Origin: Chitinophaga niabensis
Lineage (GTDB): Bacteria; Bacteroidota; Bacteroidia; Chitinophagales; Chitinophagaceae
NCBI RefSeq assembly: GCF_900129465.1
Contig: NZ_FSRA01000002.1
Location: forward strand, 248,001-312,000
Length of the DNA stretch: 64,000 nucleotides
Direction of reading: 5' to 3'
Shown: positions 1-7,993 of the stretch, piece after piece
Numbering within the stretch: the stretch's first letter is position 1
Layout of the letters: each line of letters opens with the position of its first letter
Position numbers and translations under genes: made by a program
The notes under the pieces: generated by a model
Told to the model about the DNA's origin: nothing
The model's database searches: none
Seen by the model: the letters and a program-made list of their open reading frames with translations, nothing else

Positions 1-1
1 G

Positions 2-232
2 ATCTTCCTTGATCTTAATATGCCCGTAATGAACGGCATCCAGTTCCTTCGGGAAGTAAAAGCAGCACATAAGGCAAAAGATGTACCCGTTATTATTTTC
101 TCTACCGCTTCGGACATCAAAACAATTGAAGAGGCAAAACAATTAGGGGCACACGATTTTATCACAAAACCGGAGAAATTCTCAGAACTGGTAGGCCTGT
201 TACATGGCCTATTATTTCCTGCTACCCGTTAA
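2..232 (+). CDS. response regulator receiver domain, 5'-truncated by window edge
   Basis: Only the C-terminal part of a CheY-like receiver domain is present; the reading frame is open from base 2, so the gene starts before the window. The phosphoacceptor aspartate is the Asp codon at 11-13 in the context FLDLNMPVMNG. Further on are the conserved Ser/Thr (FSTAS) and the Lys-Pro pair (ITKPEKF) of the fold. The protein stops soon after the last helix, so this is a single-domain regulator without a DNA-binding output. It lies 13 bases ahead of a PAS histidine kinase on the same strand and probably forms a phosphorelay with it. The family is certain; the partner is inferred. Confidence 0.9.
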   Translation: MFLDLNMPVMNGIQFLREVKAAHKAKDVPVIIFSTASDIKTIEEAKQLGAHDFITKPEKFSELVGLLHGLLFPATR

Positions 233-245
233 AGTATCTGATATC

Positions 246-1946
246 ATGGCATCAACTCCAACGCAAGCTCCTTTCAAATTCATGGAAGGGGGTGGCGAAT
301 TAGGAGCGTTGATCCGTTCCTATAACTGGGCCGCTACTTCCATTGGCACACCAGACCAATGGCCGCAAAGTTTACGTACCGCCCTGAGTATCGTATTGAA
401 TTCCCGCTTCCCCATGTTCCTCTGGTGGGGAAAAGATATGATCCAGTTCTATAACGACGCTTACCGCCCCAGCCTGGGAAAAGAAGGAAAACATCCGCTT
501 GCCGTAGGGCAAAAGGGAGAAGAATGCTGGCCCGAAATATGGCACATCATTAAACCACAGATAGACCAGGTATGGGCTGGCGGATCTACCTGGAATGAAG
601 ATCTGCTGGTACCCATTTACCGCAATGGAGAACTGGAAGAGGTTTACTGGACCTTCAGCTACAGCCCCGTGAAAGATGAAACGGGGAAAGTAGGCGGCAT
701 CCTGGTGGTTTGCCACGAAACAACAGAAAAAAGAAAGGCCGGGATCCAGATAGAAATAGCCGAATCAAGGTACCGCCAGCTGATAGAAAGTTTACCTGTT
801 GCCATTTTCACTATTGATATAAATGGCTTCATTAACCTCTACAATAAAGCAGCTGCAGAATTATGGGGCAGGGAACCGCGTATCGGGAAAGATAAATGGA
901 ATGGTGCACACAAGATGTTCTTAACAGACGGAACAGCCATTATGCATGAGAACGGCCCCATGGCCAAAGCCCTCCGCGAAAACCGGCAGATCAGCCTGGA
1001 AATGCTGATACAACAGCCGGATGGGAAAATGAAACATGTGATCTCACACCCGGAACCTATCTATGATCACGAAGGAAATGTTACCGGGGCCATGAACGTA
1101 TTAATAGACATCACCAGCCTGAAAGAAGCAGAACATGCATTACGTGCCAGCGAAGAATTGCTGGAAAAAAGAGTGCATGAAAGAACTGCTGAAATAAAAA
1201 GCGCCAACTTCAGCCTGCAACGCAGCAATGCAGAGCTGGAACAGTTTGCTTATATCACCAGTCACGATCTGCAGGAACCTTTGCGCAAGATCAGGACCTT
1301 CACGGAAATGCTGGAAGCAAGCCTGGGTTCTATTTCCTCTAAATCAAAAGGTTACCTGGATAAGATCACCGCCTCTTCTACCCGTATGAGGAAACTGATC
1401 AAGGACGTGCTGCATTATTCCCGTTTGATCACACCGGACCAGATCTTTACAAAGGTAGATCTGCATGCAGCGATCTGGCAGGTGGTGGATGATTTTGAAC
1501 TGACCATCCGCGAAAAGAATGTAAAGATCAGTATACAACAGCTCCCCGTCATAGAAGCGAACCCGTTGCAGATCAATCAGCTCTTCAGCAACCTGCTCGG
1601 TAATGCCCTGAAGTTTAATATAAGTGAAGCGCCGGAGATAACTATTTCTGCTACTTTGTTAGATACGGGTACCCAAACCTTACCGGAAGGGTTAAATCCT
1701 TCTCTCTCCTACTGCCTGCTTGAATTCAAGGACAATGGTATTGGATTTGACCAGCAATATGCAGAGCAGATCTTCACTATCTTTCAACGCCTGCATACCA
1801 AACAGCAATATGCAGGAACAGGTATTGGTCTTGCACTTTGTAAAAAAATAGTACTGAACCATCATGGCAGTATCACCGCTCATTCTGAAAATGGAGAGGG
1901 TGCAACGTTTACGATCATTCTTCCTTTGAAGCAATTGCAGCTGTAG
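246..1946 (+). CDS. soluble PAS-domain sensor histidine kinase
   Basis: The protein has 566 residues from the ATG at 246. An upstream in-frame ATG at 204 overlaps the preceding receiver gene and adds an unconvincing N-terminus, so 246 is preferred. Order of domains: an N-terminal PAS-like sensor (about 15-170), a second PAS (about 175-300, beginning SRYRQLIESLP), a short coiled coil, a HisKA dimerisation domain with phosphorylated His near residue 340 (SHDLQEPLRKI), and a HATPase_c domain with N box (NLLGNALKF), G1 (DNGIGF) and G2 (GTGIGLALCKK). There is no signal peptide or membrane segment, so it senses a cytoplasmic cue. The receiver gene just upstream is its likely partner. Confidence 0.92.
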   Translation: MASTPTQAPFKFMEGGGELGALIRSYNWAATSIGTPDQWPQSLRTALSIVLNSRFPMFLWWGKDMIQFYNDAYRPSLGKEGKHPLAVGQKGEECWPEIWHIIKPQIDQVWAGGSTWNEDLLVPIYRNGELEEVYWTFSYSPVKDETGKVGGILVVCHETTEKRKAGIQIEIAESRYRQLIESLPVAIFTIDINGFINLYNKAAAELWGREPRIGKDKWNGAHKMFLTDGTAIMHENGPMAKALRENRQISLEMLIQQPDGKMKHVISHPEPIYDHEGNVTGAMNVLIDITSLKEAEHALRASEELLEKRVHERTAEIKSANFSLQRSNAELEQFAYITSHDLQEPLRKIRTFTEMLEASLGSISSKSKGYLDKITASSTRMRKLIKDVLHYSRLITPDQIFTKVDLHAAIWQVVDDFELTIREKNVKISIQQLPVIEANPLQINQLFSNLLGNALKFNISEAPEITISATLLDTGTQTLPEGLNPSLSYCLLEFKDNGIGFDQQYAEQIFTIFQRLHTKQQYAGTGIGLALCKKIVLNHHGSITAHSENGEGATFTIILPLKQLQL

Positions 1947-2039
1947 GGAAGCAGGGGTGTTTTTTTTGTAAAAAATACTTACAGCTGCTTTTCCGCATAA
2001 AATACCTGTAGCTATTTTTTCTGCAAAGCATCCCTGCAA

Positions 2040-3545
2040 CTACAACGCATCCGGCCAGGCCACCGGCTTCCCGGTCAAAGTATGCACGGGCATCACCACT
2101 TTCCTTTCTTTCATATATGCCGTGAGTTCCTTCGCCAGCACTTTCACCATCGCTGGTTGCTCCGCCGCCAGATCATGCATTTCCCCGATATCTGTTTTCA
2201 GATCATACAGCGATAACTTTTCATTTCGCTGATCATAGATCAGCTTCCAGTTACCTTTCCGGAGAGCGGAAAAGTAATGCAGGCCGGGGCCTTCATTTGG
2301 TATCCAGCGATGCGGATAATGCCATACTAAAACACGTTCTGCCTGTTTAACATTTGCATCTTTCAACACCGGTAAAAAACTTCTCCCATCTGTTTTCTGC
2401 ACCAGCCGCGCCTTTGAAGCATGCGCTATTTCCAGCAGCGTAGGAAAGAAATCTTCAATGATCACCGGTGTTCCTGTTACACTGCCCGCTTTGATCACAG
2501 CAGGCCAGCTAACGATCATCGGCTCCCGGATACCTCCTTCATGCACAGACCCTTTTCCTGCTTTCAACGGAAGGTTTTGCGTATGCGCAGGTTTCATACG
2601 CGGCGGGGCAAGACTTAACCCTCCATTATCCGACATGAACAGGATGATCGTATTTTCCGTTAACTGTTTTTCATCCAGGTAGTTCATGATATCACCCAGG
2701 CTTTTATCCATTCCTTCTATCAGCGAAGCATATTTCGCTTCCGCCGGCTCCAGCCCTTTATCTATGTAATACTGGTAAAACCGTTTATCTGCTTCCAATG
2801 GAACATGCACGGCATACTGCGCCATGTACAGGAAGAAAGGTTTACGTGTTTTATCCAGCGCAGCCAATGCTTTCCGGGTGAGCGCTTCCGTCAGGAACAC
2901 ATCCGTATTATAAAACTCCTCCAGCCCCGGAACACCGTGAGACTTATTCGCCGCACCATATTGTTTCTCCGGTAAATAGCTCGCAGGATGCCCTGCTGCA
3001 TGGCCGGCAATATTCACATCGTAACCTACCTGCAAAGGATCTGCACCCGGTGTACCATTAGATGCATAGTGCGCTTTCCCGCAATGAATGGTATAATAAC
3101 CAGCCTTTTGTAAAACGGCCGGTAAAGGAGTGGCATATATTGTATGCGGGATACCAGGCACAGCGCTCAGGCCATTCCAGTTCCAGTCTTTCTGCATAAT
3201 GGTACTGTCAGGATAATCAGAGCGTTGATCCTTTTCATAATTCGTCCAGTTACTGACCTTGTGCCTCGTAACATTCATACCCGTCATCAGGCTTACACGT
3301 GTGGGTGTGCAAACGGGTGTGGCATAAGCATTAGTGAACTTCATCCCCCGTTTTGCCAACCGTTCCATATTGGGTGTACGATAACGTTTATTCAGCTCCG
3401 TTAGTTGCGTCCAGAAAGGTTCACTGGTATCCTGCCAGCCCATGTCGTCTACCAGGAACATAACAATATTGGGAGGGTCCTGGGCCTTTACCTGCGGGCT
3501 TAGGAACAGCACCAACAGGCTTAAAATCCCTTTTTTGCTTATCAT
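2040..3545 (-). CDS. secreted sulfatase (S1 formylglycine family)
   Basis: A 501-residue type I sulfatase with a signal peptide (residues 1-21, ending VKA-QD). The first metal-binding aspartates are in NIVMFLVDDMGW. The catalytic signature CTPTRVSLMTG carries Cys79, which anaerobic or FGE-type maturases convert to formylglycine. Further active-site motifs are HCGKAHY and FMSDNGG. The family hydrolyses sulfate esters of polysaccharides or small aryl sulfates; the substrate cannot be read from sequence. No maturase, SusCD pair or glycoside hydrolase is adjacent, so it stands alone, between a kinase gene and a surface protein gene on the opposite strand. Confidence 0.93.
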   Translation of the reverse strand: MISKKGILSLLVLFLSPQVKAQDPPNIVMFLVDDMGWQDTSEPFWTQLTELNKRYRTPNMERLAKRGMKFTNAYATPVCTPTRVSLMTGMNVTRHKVSNWTNYEKDQRSDYPDSTIMQKDWNWNGLSAVPGIPHTIYATPLPAVLQKAGYYTIHCGKAHYASNGTPGADPLQVGYDVNIAGHAAGHPASYLPEKQYGAANKSHGVPGLEEFYNTDVFLTEALTRKALAALDKTRKPFFLYMAQYAVHVPLEADKRFYQYYIDKGLEPAEAKYASLIEGMDKSLGDIMNYLDEKQLTENTIILFMSDNGGLSLAPPRMKPAHTQNLPLKAGKGSVHEGGIREPMIVSWPAVIKAGSVTGTPVIIEDFFPTLLEIAHASKARLVQKTDGRSFLPVLKDANVKQAERVLVWHYPHRWIPNEGPGLHYFSALRKGNWKLIYDQRNEKLSLYDLKTDIGEMHDLAAEQPAMVKVLAKELTAYMKERKVVMPVHTLTGKPVAWPDAL

Positions 3546-3770
3546 ACGAACAATGTTTACAATTACACAATATAGAAAATTTATCCCTATCTGCTAGTAA
3601 GCAATCTGAATCACATTACACATAAAAAGTATGTATTATATTCTTTTATGGGTGCTACCAGCATATGTGAAGGAATCATACATTTACAATAGAACATCTG
3701 ACCTAACTATGCTGCCAGAGCAACCGCAACGAGGGTAATTACGTAATATCCCTGGCTCAAATACATCTGC

Positions 3771-6407
3771 ATGAGGCACATCCTGTTGCTTTTCTTTTTG
3801 GGAGCATCGCTCACCCTGAAAGCCGACCACATTACCGGCGGGGAGATGTATTATACATTCACCGGTATGTCCGGCAATCTTTACAATTACACCGTTACCT
3901 TAAAACAGTTCAGGAGTTGCGGAACGGCCAACCGGCAGTTCGCCAATCCTACCTACATAGGCATTTTTAACCGGGCAACAGGCGAGCGCATACAAGACCG
4001 GCAGGAACAGCTCACCGGTGAAGAACAGATCAGTACTACCAGTAATGATCCCTGTATTACCCGTCCGCCGTTCATCTGTTATTATGTGGGTACCTGGGTA
4101 TTTAATATTTCCTTACCTGCTTCGCCGGATGGTTATATCCTCACTTCGCAGGTTACCAATCGTGTGGATGGCATCAACAATCTCTCCTTTGGTTATGGCA
4201 GGATCGGGGCTACTTACACCTGTGAAATTCCGGGTAGTGCCTTTGCCAATAATCACAGCGCTAAATTCGTGGGAGACGACCTGGTGACCATCTGTGCAGA
4301 GAACTCTTTCTCCTATAGTTTTGCGGCTACGGATGGAGACGGAGACCGGTTACGTTACTTCTTCTGCGAAGCTTACCTTACTGCCGGTTACTCTGGTGGA
4401 GGAGGTGGTGGTGGCGGAGGTGGCGGACCCATTGGAGGCAATAACAGCCAGCCCCCTGTACCCCCGCCTTATTACTCAGTACCTTATGGCGATGGCTTTA
4501 GTGGTGGCAGCCCTTTAGGCAATCGGGTTTCCATTAATCCCAATACCGGTTTGATCACAGGTATTGCACCGGGTGTGGGTATCTATGTGGTAACAGTATG
4601 CGTGCAGGAAATACGTAATGGTGTAGCCATTGCTACGCAACGGAAAGACCTGCAGATAAATATTACCGGTTGTACGGTAGCCGCAGCATCGCTTTTACCG
4701 GAATACATGTTATGCGGCAATAGCCAGCAGCTAAGTGTTGCCAATCAATCTACCAGCCCGCTGATCGTGTCCTGGTTCTGGGAATTTAAGAACAGCGCAG
4801 GTACGGTGGTTTACAACTCTAACAATAATATTGCAGACTACACATTTCCCGTGCCTGGTACCTATACCATCAAGCTGGCTACCAACAGGGGTTTTCAATG
4901 TCCTGATTCTACAGATGCACAGGTATATGTATACCCCGGATTTGAACCCCGTTTTTCTGCAGCCGGCGCCTGCATCAACAAACCTGTTCTCTTCACGGAC
5001 CAAACCACTTCCAGGTATGGCATTACTAATTTCTGGGATTGGGATTTTGGAGAGCCCTCCGCGCAAACGGACTTCTCCAATGATCGAAATCCTTCTTATA
5101 CTTATCCTACCAATGGCCTCAAGAATGTACGCCTCATTGTGCATAATACTGTAGGTTGCAAGGATACGCTCTATGATCCGATGGAGATCCTGGACAAACC
5201 TCCCATCGCACTTTCTTTCCGCGATACACTTATCTGCCCGCCTGATCAATTGCAATTACAGGCTACCGGCACGGGTATTTTCACCTGGTCGCCCACCACT
5301 AATATGACGGGTGCCAATACACCTATACCAAGGGTAAGCCCTGTCAGGGATACAAAATATTATGTAGACCTTGATCAGGACGGTTGCCTGAATCGTGATT
5401 CTGTGATGATCCGTACGGTGGACCGTGTGAGTTTAAGTTTACCGGCAGACACGGTGATCTGCCAGGGTGATCCTATTGTGTTAAGGCCACAATCCAATGG
5501 CCTGCGTTACACCTGGACGCCTGCACAGAACCTGAATGATGCCACGCTCAAAAACCCTTTGGCCACAACTACCAATAATACCATGTATAGTGTTACAGCA
5601 ACGATCAGTGGCTGTACGGCCACTGATCAGATGCTGGTATCCACAGTACCTTATCCGCGCGCATTTGCAGGAGCAGATACGGTCATCTGTTTTGATACCT
5701 TTGCGCAATTACATGCATTGACAGACGGAACTTTTTATACCTGGCAAACTACAGATGCCGGCGGCGTTCCCCTTTCCCTTGATCCTACTGTAAAGCCTAA
5801 ATTAACGGCTGCCTATGTTTTCTCGGCATTTGATACAAAAGGTTGTCCTAAACCCGGAAAAGATACAGTAGTAGTAACCGTGTTGCCTAAGATCAATGCA
5901 TTTGCAGGAAGGGATACCGCAGTTGTATTAGGCCAGCCATTACAATTAAATGCTTCAGGCGGCGTGCAGTATACCTGGTCTCCCGCAACAGGATTATCTT
6001 CTACCACTATTCCCAACCCGCTGGCATTATACAACAGACCCGTAACAGGATTACGTTATAAAGTGCTGGTACAGGATATTGCCGGATGTGCGGATTCCGC
6101 TTTCATGAATGTGAAAGTATACAATACCATGCCGCAGGTTTTTGTTCCTACTGCCTTCACGCCAAACGGAGACGGTGTGAATGATCAGCTGCGCCCCATT
6201 GCAGCAGGCATCAGGAACATCGAATACTTTATGGTGTATACCCGCTGGGGAGAACTTGTATACCGTGGTACACAAAGTGGCAAAGGATGGGATGGCCGCA
6301 TCAACGGAAGGATGCAAACCTCCGGAGTATATGTATGGCAGGTAAAAGCAGTGGATTATCTCGGTTTGGATTTCTTCCTCACCGGTACTGCCACCTTATT
6401 GCGGTAA
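3771..6407 (+). CDS. PKD-repeat surface/secreted protein with CHU_C (T9SS) C-terminal domain
   Basis: An 878-residue exported protein with a signal peptide at 1-18. The N-terminal third starts with DHITGGEMYYTF, followed by a run of 11 glycines near residue 208. The middle contains PKD-type immunoglobulin folds (about 310-480, for example PGTYTIKLATNRG) and three or more related modules with the core DTVICxGDPIxLxP (480-790). The C-terminus (about 795-878) starts VPTAFTPNGDGVNDQL and is a gliding-motility-associated CHU_C domain, the sorting signal for type IX secretion. It is probably displayed on the cell surface or released, with an adhesive or binding role. No catalytic motif was seen. 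Its stop codon overlaps the convergent downstream gene by 12 bases. Confidence 0.9.
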   Translation: MRHILLLFFLGASLTLKADHITGGEMYYTFTGMSGNLYNYTVTLKQFRSCGTANRQFANPTYIGIFNRATGERIQDRQEQLTGEEQISTTSNDPCITRPPFICYYVGTWVFNISLPASPDGYILTSQVTNRVDGINNLSFGYGRIGATYTCEIPGSAFANNHSAKFVGDDLVTICAENSFSYSFAATDGDGDRLRYFFCEAYLTAGYSGGGGGGGGGGGPIGGNNSQPPVPPPYYSVPYGDGFSGGSPLGNRVSINPNTGLITGIAPGVGIYVVTVCVQEIRNGVAIATQRKDLQINITGCTVAAASLLPEYMLCGNSQQLSVANQSTSPLIVSWFWEFKNSAGTVVYNSNNNIADYTFPVPGTYTIKLATNRGFQCPDSTDAQVYVYPGFEPRFSAAGACINKPVLFTDQTTSRYGITNFWDWDFGEPSAQTDFSNDRNPSYTYPTNGLKNVRLIVHNTVGCKDTLYDPMEILDKPPIALSFRDTLICPPDQLQLQATGTGIFTWSPTTNMTGANTPIPRVSPVRDTKYYVDLDQDGCLNRDSVMIRTVDRVSLSLPADTVICQGDPIVLRPQSNGLRYTWTPAQNLNDATLKNPLATTTNNTMYSVTATISGCTATDQMLVSTVPYPRAFAGADTVICFDTFAQLHALTDGTFYTWQTTDAGGVPLSLDPTVKPKLTAAYVFSAFDTKGCPKPGKDTVVVTVLPKINAFAGRDTAVVLGQPLQLNASGGVQYTWSPATGLSSTTIPNPLALYNRPVTGLRYKVLVQDIAGCADSAFMNVKVYNTMPQVFVPTAFTPNGDGVNDQLRPIAAGIRNIEYFMVYTRWGELVYRGTQSGKGWDGRINGRMQTSGVYVWQVKAVDYLGLDFFLTGTATLLR

Positions 6408-6788
6408 AGGTCCCCAGAATGCATCCTCCGCTGCAAGATCTGTAGCAAATGCTTCCACAGCTACTATCTGCCCATTCTCTACCGTATATACGTCTATATT
6501 ATCCGTATCCAGCCTTAAGCCATCCTTTTCTGCTTTAAAACGTAACAGGCAGGCTACTTTATTTCCCAACACTGCTACGGCTTTGATCTCAGCCAGTGCA
6601 AATGTATCCTGCGAAGCTTCAAACATTCCTCCTACCATTTGAAACACTTCTGCAGCAGAATGTTTCAAACCGGAAAAACGATTATTACCCGGCACATTCC
6701 ATTTTACTTCCGGATGAAGGAGGCTGCCTATCTTTTCAAGGTTCACTTGTTGTACAGCAGCTAAAAATTCTTTGACGATCGTTTCCAT
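6396..6788 (-). CDS. SnoaL-like / NTF2-fold protein
   Basis: A 130-residue protein from the ATG at 6788 (METIVKEFLAAVQ). A longer frame beginning at 6812 would start inside the probable promoter element, so the shorter start is chosen. It shows the typical nuclear transport factor 2 / SnoaL pattern: an N-terminal helix pair, HPEVKWNVPG, then alternating strands ending EAFATDLAAEDAFWG. Family members are small cytoplasmic proteins that bind hydrophobic ligands, some being isomerases or cyclases; no catalytic residues can be assigned. It is transcribed away from an AraC regulator, which suggests that the regulator controls it. Confidence 0.78.
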   Translation of the reverse strand: METIVKEFLAAVQQVNLEKIGSLLHPEVKWNVPGNNRFSGLKHSAAEVFQMVGGMFEASQDTFALAEIKAVAVLGNKVACLLRFKAEKDGLRLDTDNIDVYTVENGQIVAVEAFATDLAAEDAFWGPLPQ

Positions 6789-6809
6789 GTTTTTAATTTT
6801 TTGATAACA

Positions 6810-6817
6810 CAAAGCTA
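6810..6817 (-). promoter_or_regulatory. candidate Bacteroidota -7 element of the SnoaL-like gene
   Basis: Read on the minus strand the sequence is TAGCTTTG, an exact match to the Bacteroidota -7 consensus TAnnTTTG, 22 bases before the ATG at 6788. No good -33 TTTG was found at the usual spacing, so it may need an activator such as the divergent AraC protein. Confidence 0.4.
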
Positions 6818-6902
6818 GGCCGGTACACTTCCATGGTACTTATCTTCACACGACAAACAATTACCATTTCGCGACAAGCCCTTTTTGCAATAACTTTAAC
6901 AT

Positions 6903-7904
6903 ATGGAAGACCAACAGAAAAGAATGGCATTGAGCCTGCTGGCATATGCTGCGCAAAGGGATGTGCAACCGCAGCAACTATGCAAACTGGCAGGTATTCA
7001 GCTGGAAGAATTAAAGAAACCATCAGGAGAAACGCTTAGTGCCACGCAGATGAATAATCTATGGACCAATGCAGGGCAGCTTACCAATGATCCCCTCTTT
7101 GGCCTGCACTTTGGAGAATCCCTGCAAATAGCTGCACTGGGTATGGTGGGAGAGATCATCAAAAGCAGCGGCACAGTAGGAGAAGCCATCACACACGCCG
7201 CAGCACTTTCACATCTTGTTACAGACCTTTTCAGGATGGAAGTAACATCTCCCGGCAAAACATTCACCATCAATTATATTTCACTCACGGATGCAACACC
7301 TTCTTTTTCATTCCTGCAGCTGATGGATTTTTTTATGGTCTTCACCGTTCATGAACTGGATGGGCTGCTGCTGCAAAAGATCCAGCCCAAAGCTGTACGT
7401 TATCCTTATGTGGTATCCAACATCGCAGAATATGAAAGGGTACTGCGTTGCAGGCCTGTAAAACGAACTGGTGAATATGCTCTGGAGTTCGATAAAAAAT
7501 ACTGGGATGAACCTATCCTCTCCGCAAATTATGAACTGCAAAGCCTGTTATTGAAAAAAGTACAGGCCTTACCGGAACAGGCAGCAGGCACACAATCGTT
7601 ACAGGCAAGGATCTACAATTACCTGCTCACCAATGCCTACCTCGGCATTATTTCACTGGAGCAGATGGCAGCGAATTTTAATATCAGCCCCCGCAGCCTG
7701 CAACGTAAATTAAAAGAAGAAGGTGTGAAATACCAGGACATTGCAGATGCCGTGCGCAAGTCCCTCGCCATGCATTACATGGCTTCCGGCAACTACCCGC
7801 TGAAAGAGGTTTCGTATATGCTGGGGTATAATGAATTAAGTGCATTTACACGTGCTTTTAAAAGGTGGACAGGAGACACACCGGGTAGTTATCAGCACAA
7901 TTAA
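6903..7904 (+). CDS. AraC-family transcriptional regulator (arabinose_bd-like sensor + HTH)
   Basis: 333 residues. The N-terminal about 200 residues resemble the arabinose_bd/OruR-type ligand domain (LFGLHFGESLQIAALGMVGEIIKSS). The C-terminal about 100 residues are a double helix-turn-helix of AraC type: LEQMAANFNISPRSLQRKLKEEG for the first and VSYMLGYNELSAFTRAFKRWTG for the second, ending in the usual TPGSYQ. It binds DNA as an activator or repressor after binding an unknown small molecule. The divergent SnoaL-like gene, 114 bases away, is the obvious target; the hydrolase gene immediately downstream may be co-transcribed. Confidence 0.92.
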   Translation: MEDQQKRMALSLLAYAAQRDVQPQQLCKLAGIQLEELKKPSGETLSATQMNNLWTNAGQLTNDPLFGLHFGESLQIAALGMVGEIIKSSGTVGEAITHAAALSHLVTDLFRMEVTSPGKTFTINYISLTDATPSFSFLQLMDFFMVFTVHELDGLLLQKIQPKAVRYPYVVSNIAEYERVLRCRPVKRTGEYALEFDKKYWDEPILSANYELQSLLLKKVQALPEQAAGTQSLQARIYNYLLTNAYLGIISLEQMAANFNISPRSLQRKLKEEGVKYQDIADAVRKSLAMHYMASGNYPLKEVSYMLGYNELSAFTRAFKRWTGDTPGSYQHN

Positions 7905-7993
7905 TGGTTATTGATAGGTCGGAACAGGCTGTGTATCCGCAGGAACTGTCAGCCTCCGCTTTTTTGTTATATTTGGATACAAACCTGGCTTAT

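Noticed and set aside
4731..5255. 174-codon open frame on the minus strand inside the CHU_C protein gene
   Set aside because: It is fully antisense to a strongly supported gene, has no domain, and its composition is that of a reversed coding sequence.
7904..7993. N-terminal extension of the CocE-type hydrolase starting in a TAATG overlap with the AraC gene
   Set aside because: The clean signal peptide starts at 7994; the extension is polar and would mask it, although the overlap is a tempting coupling signal.
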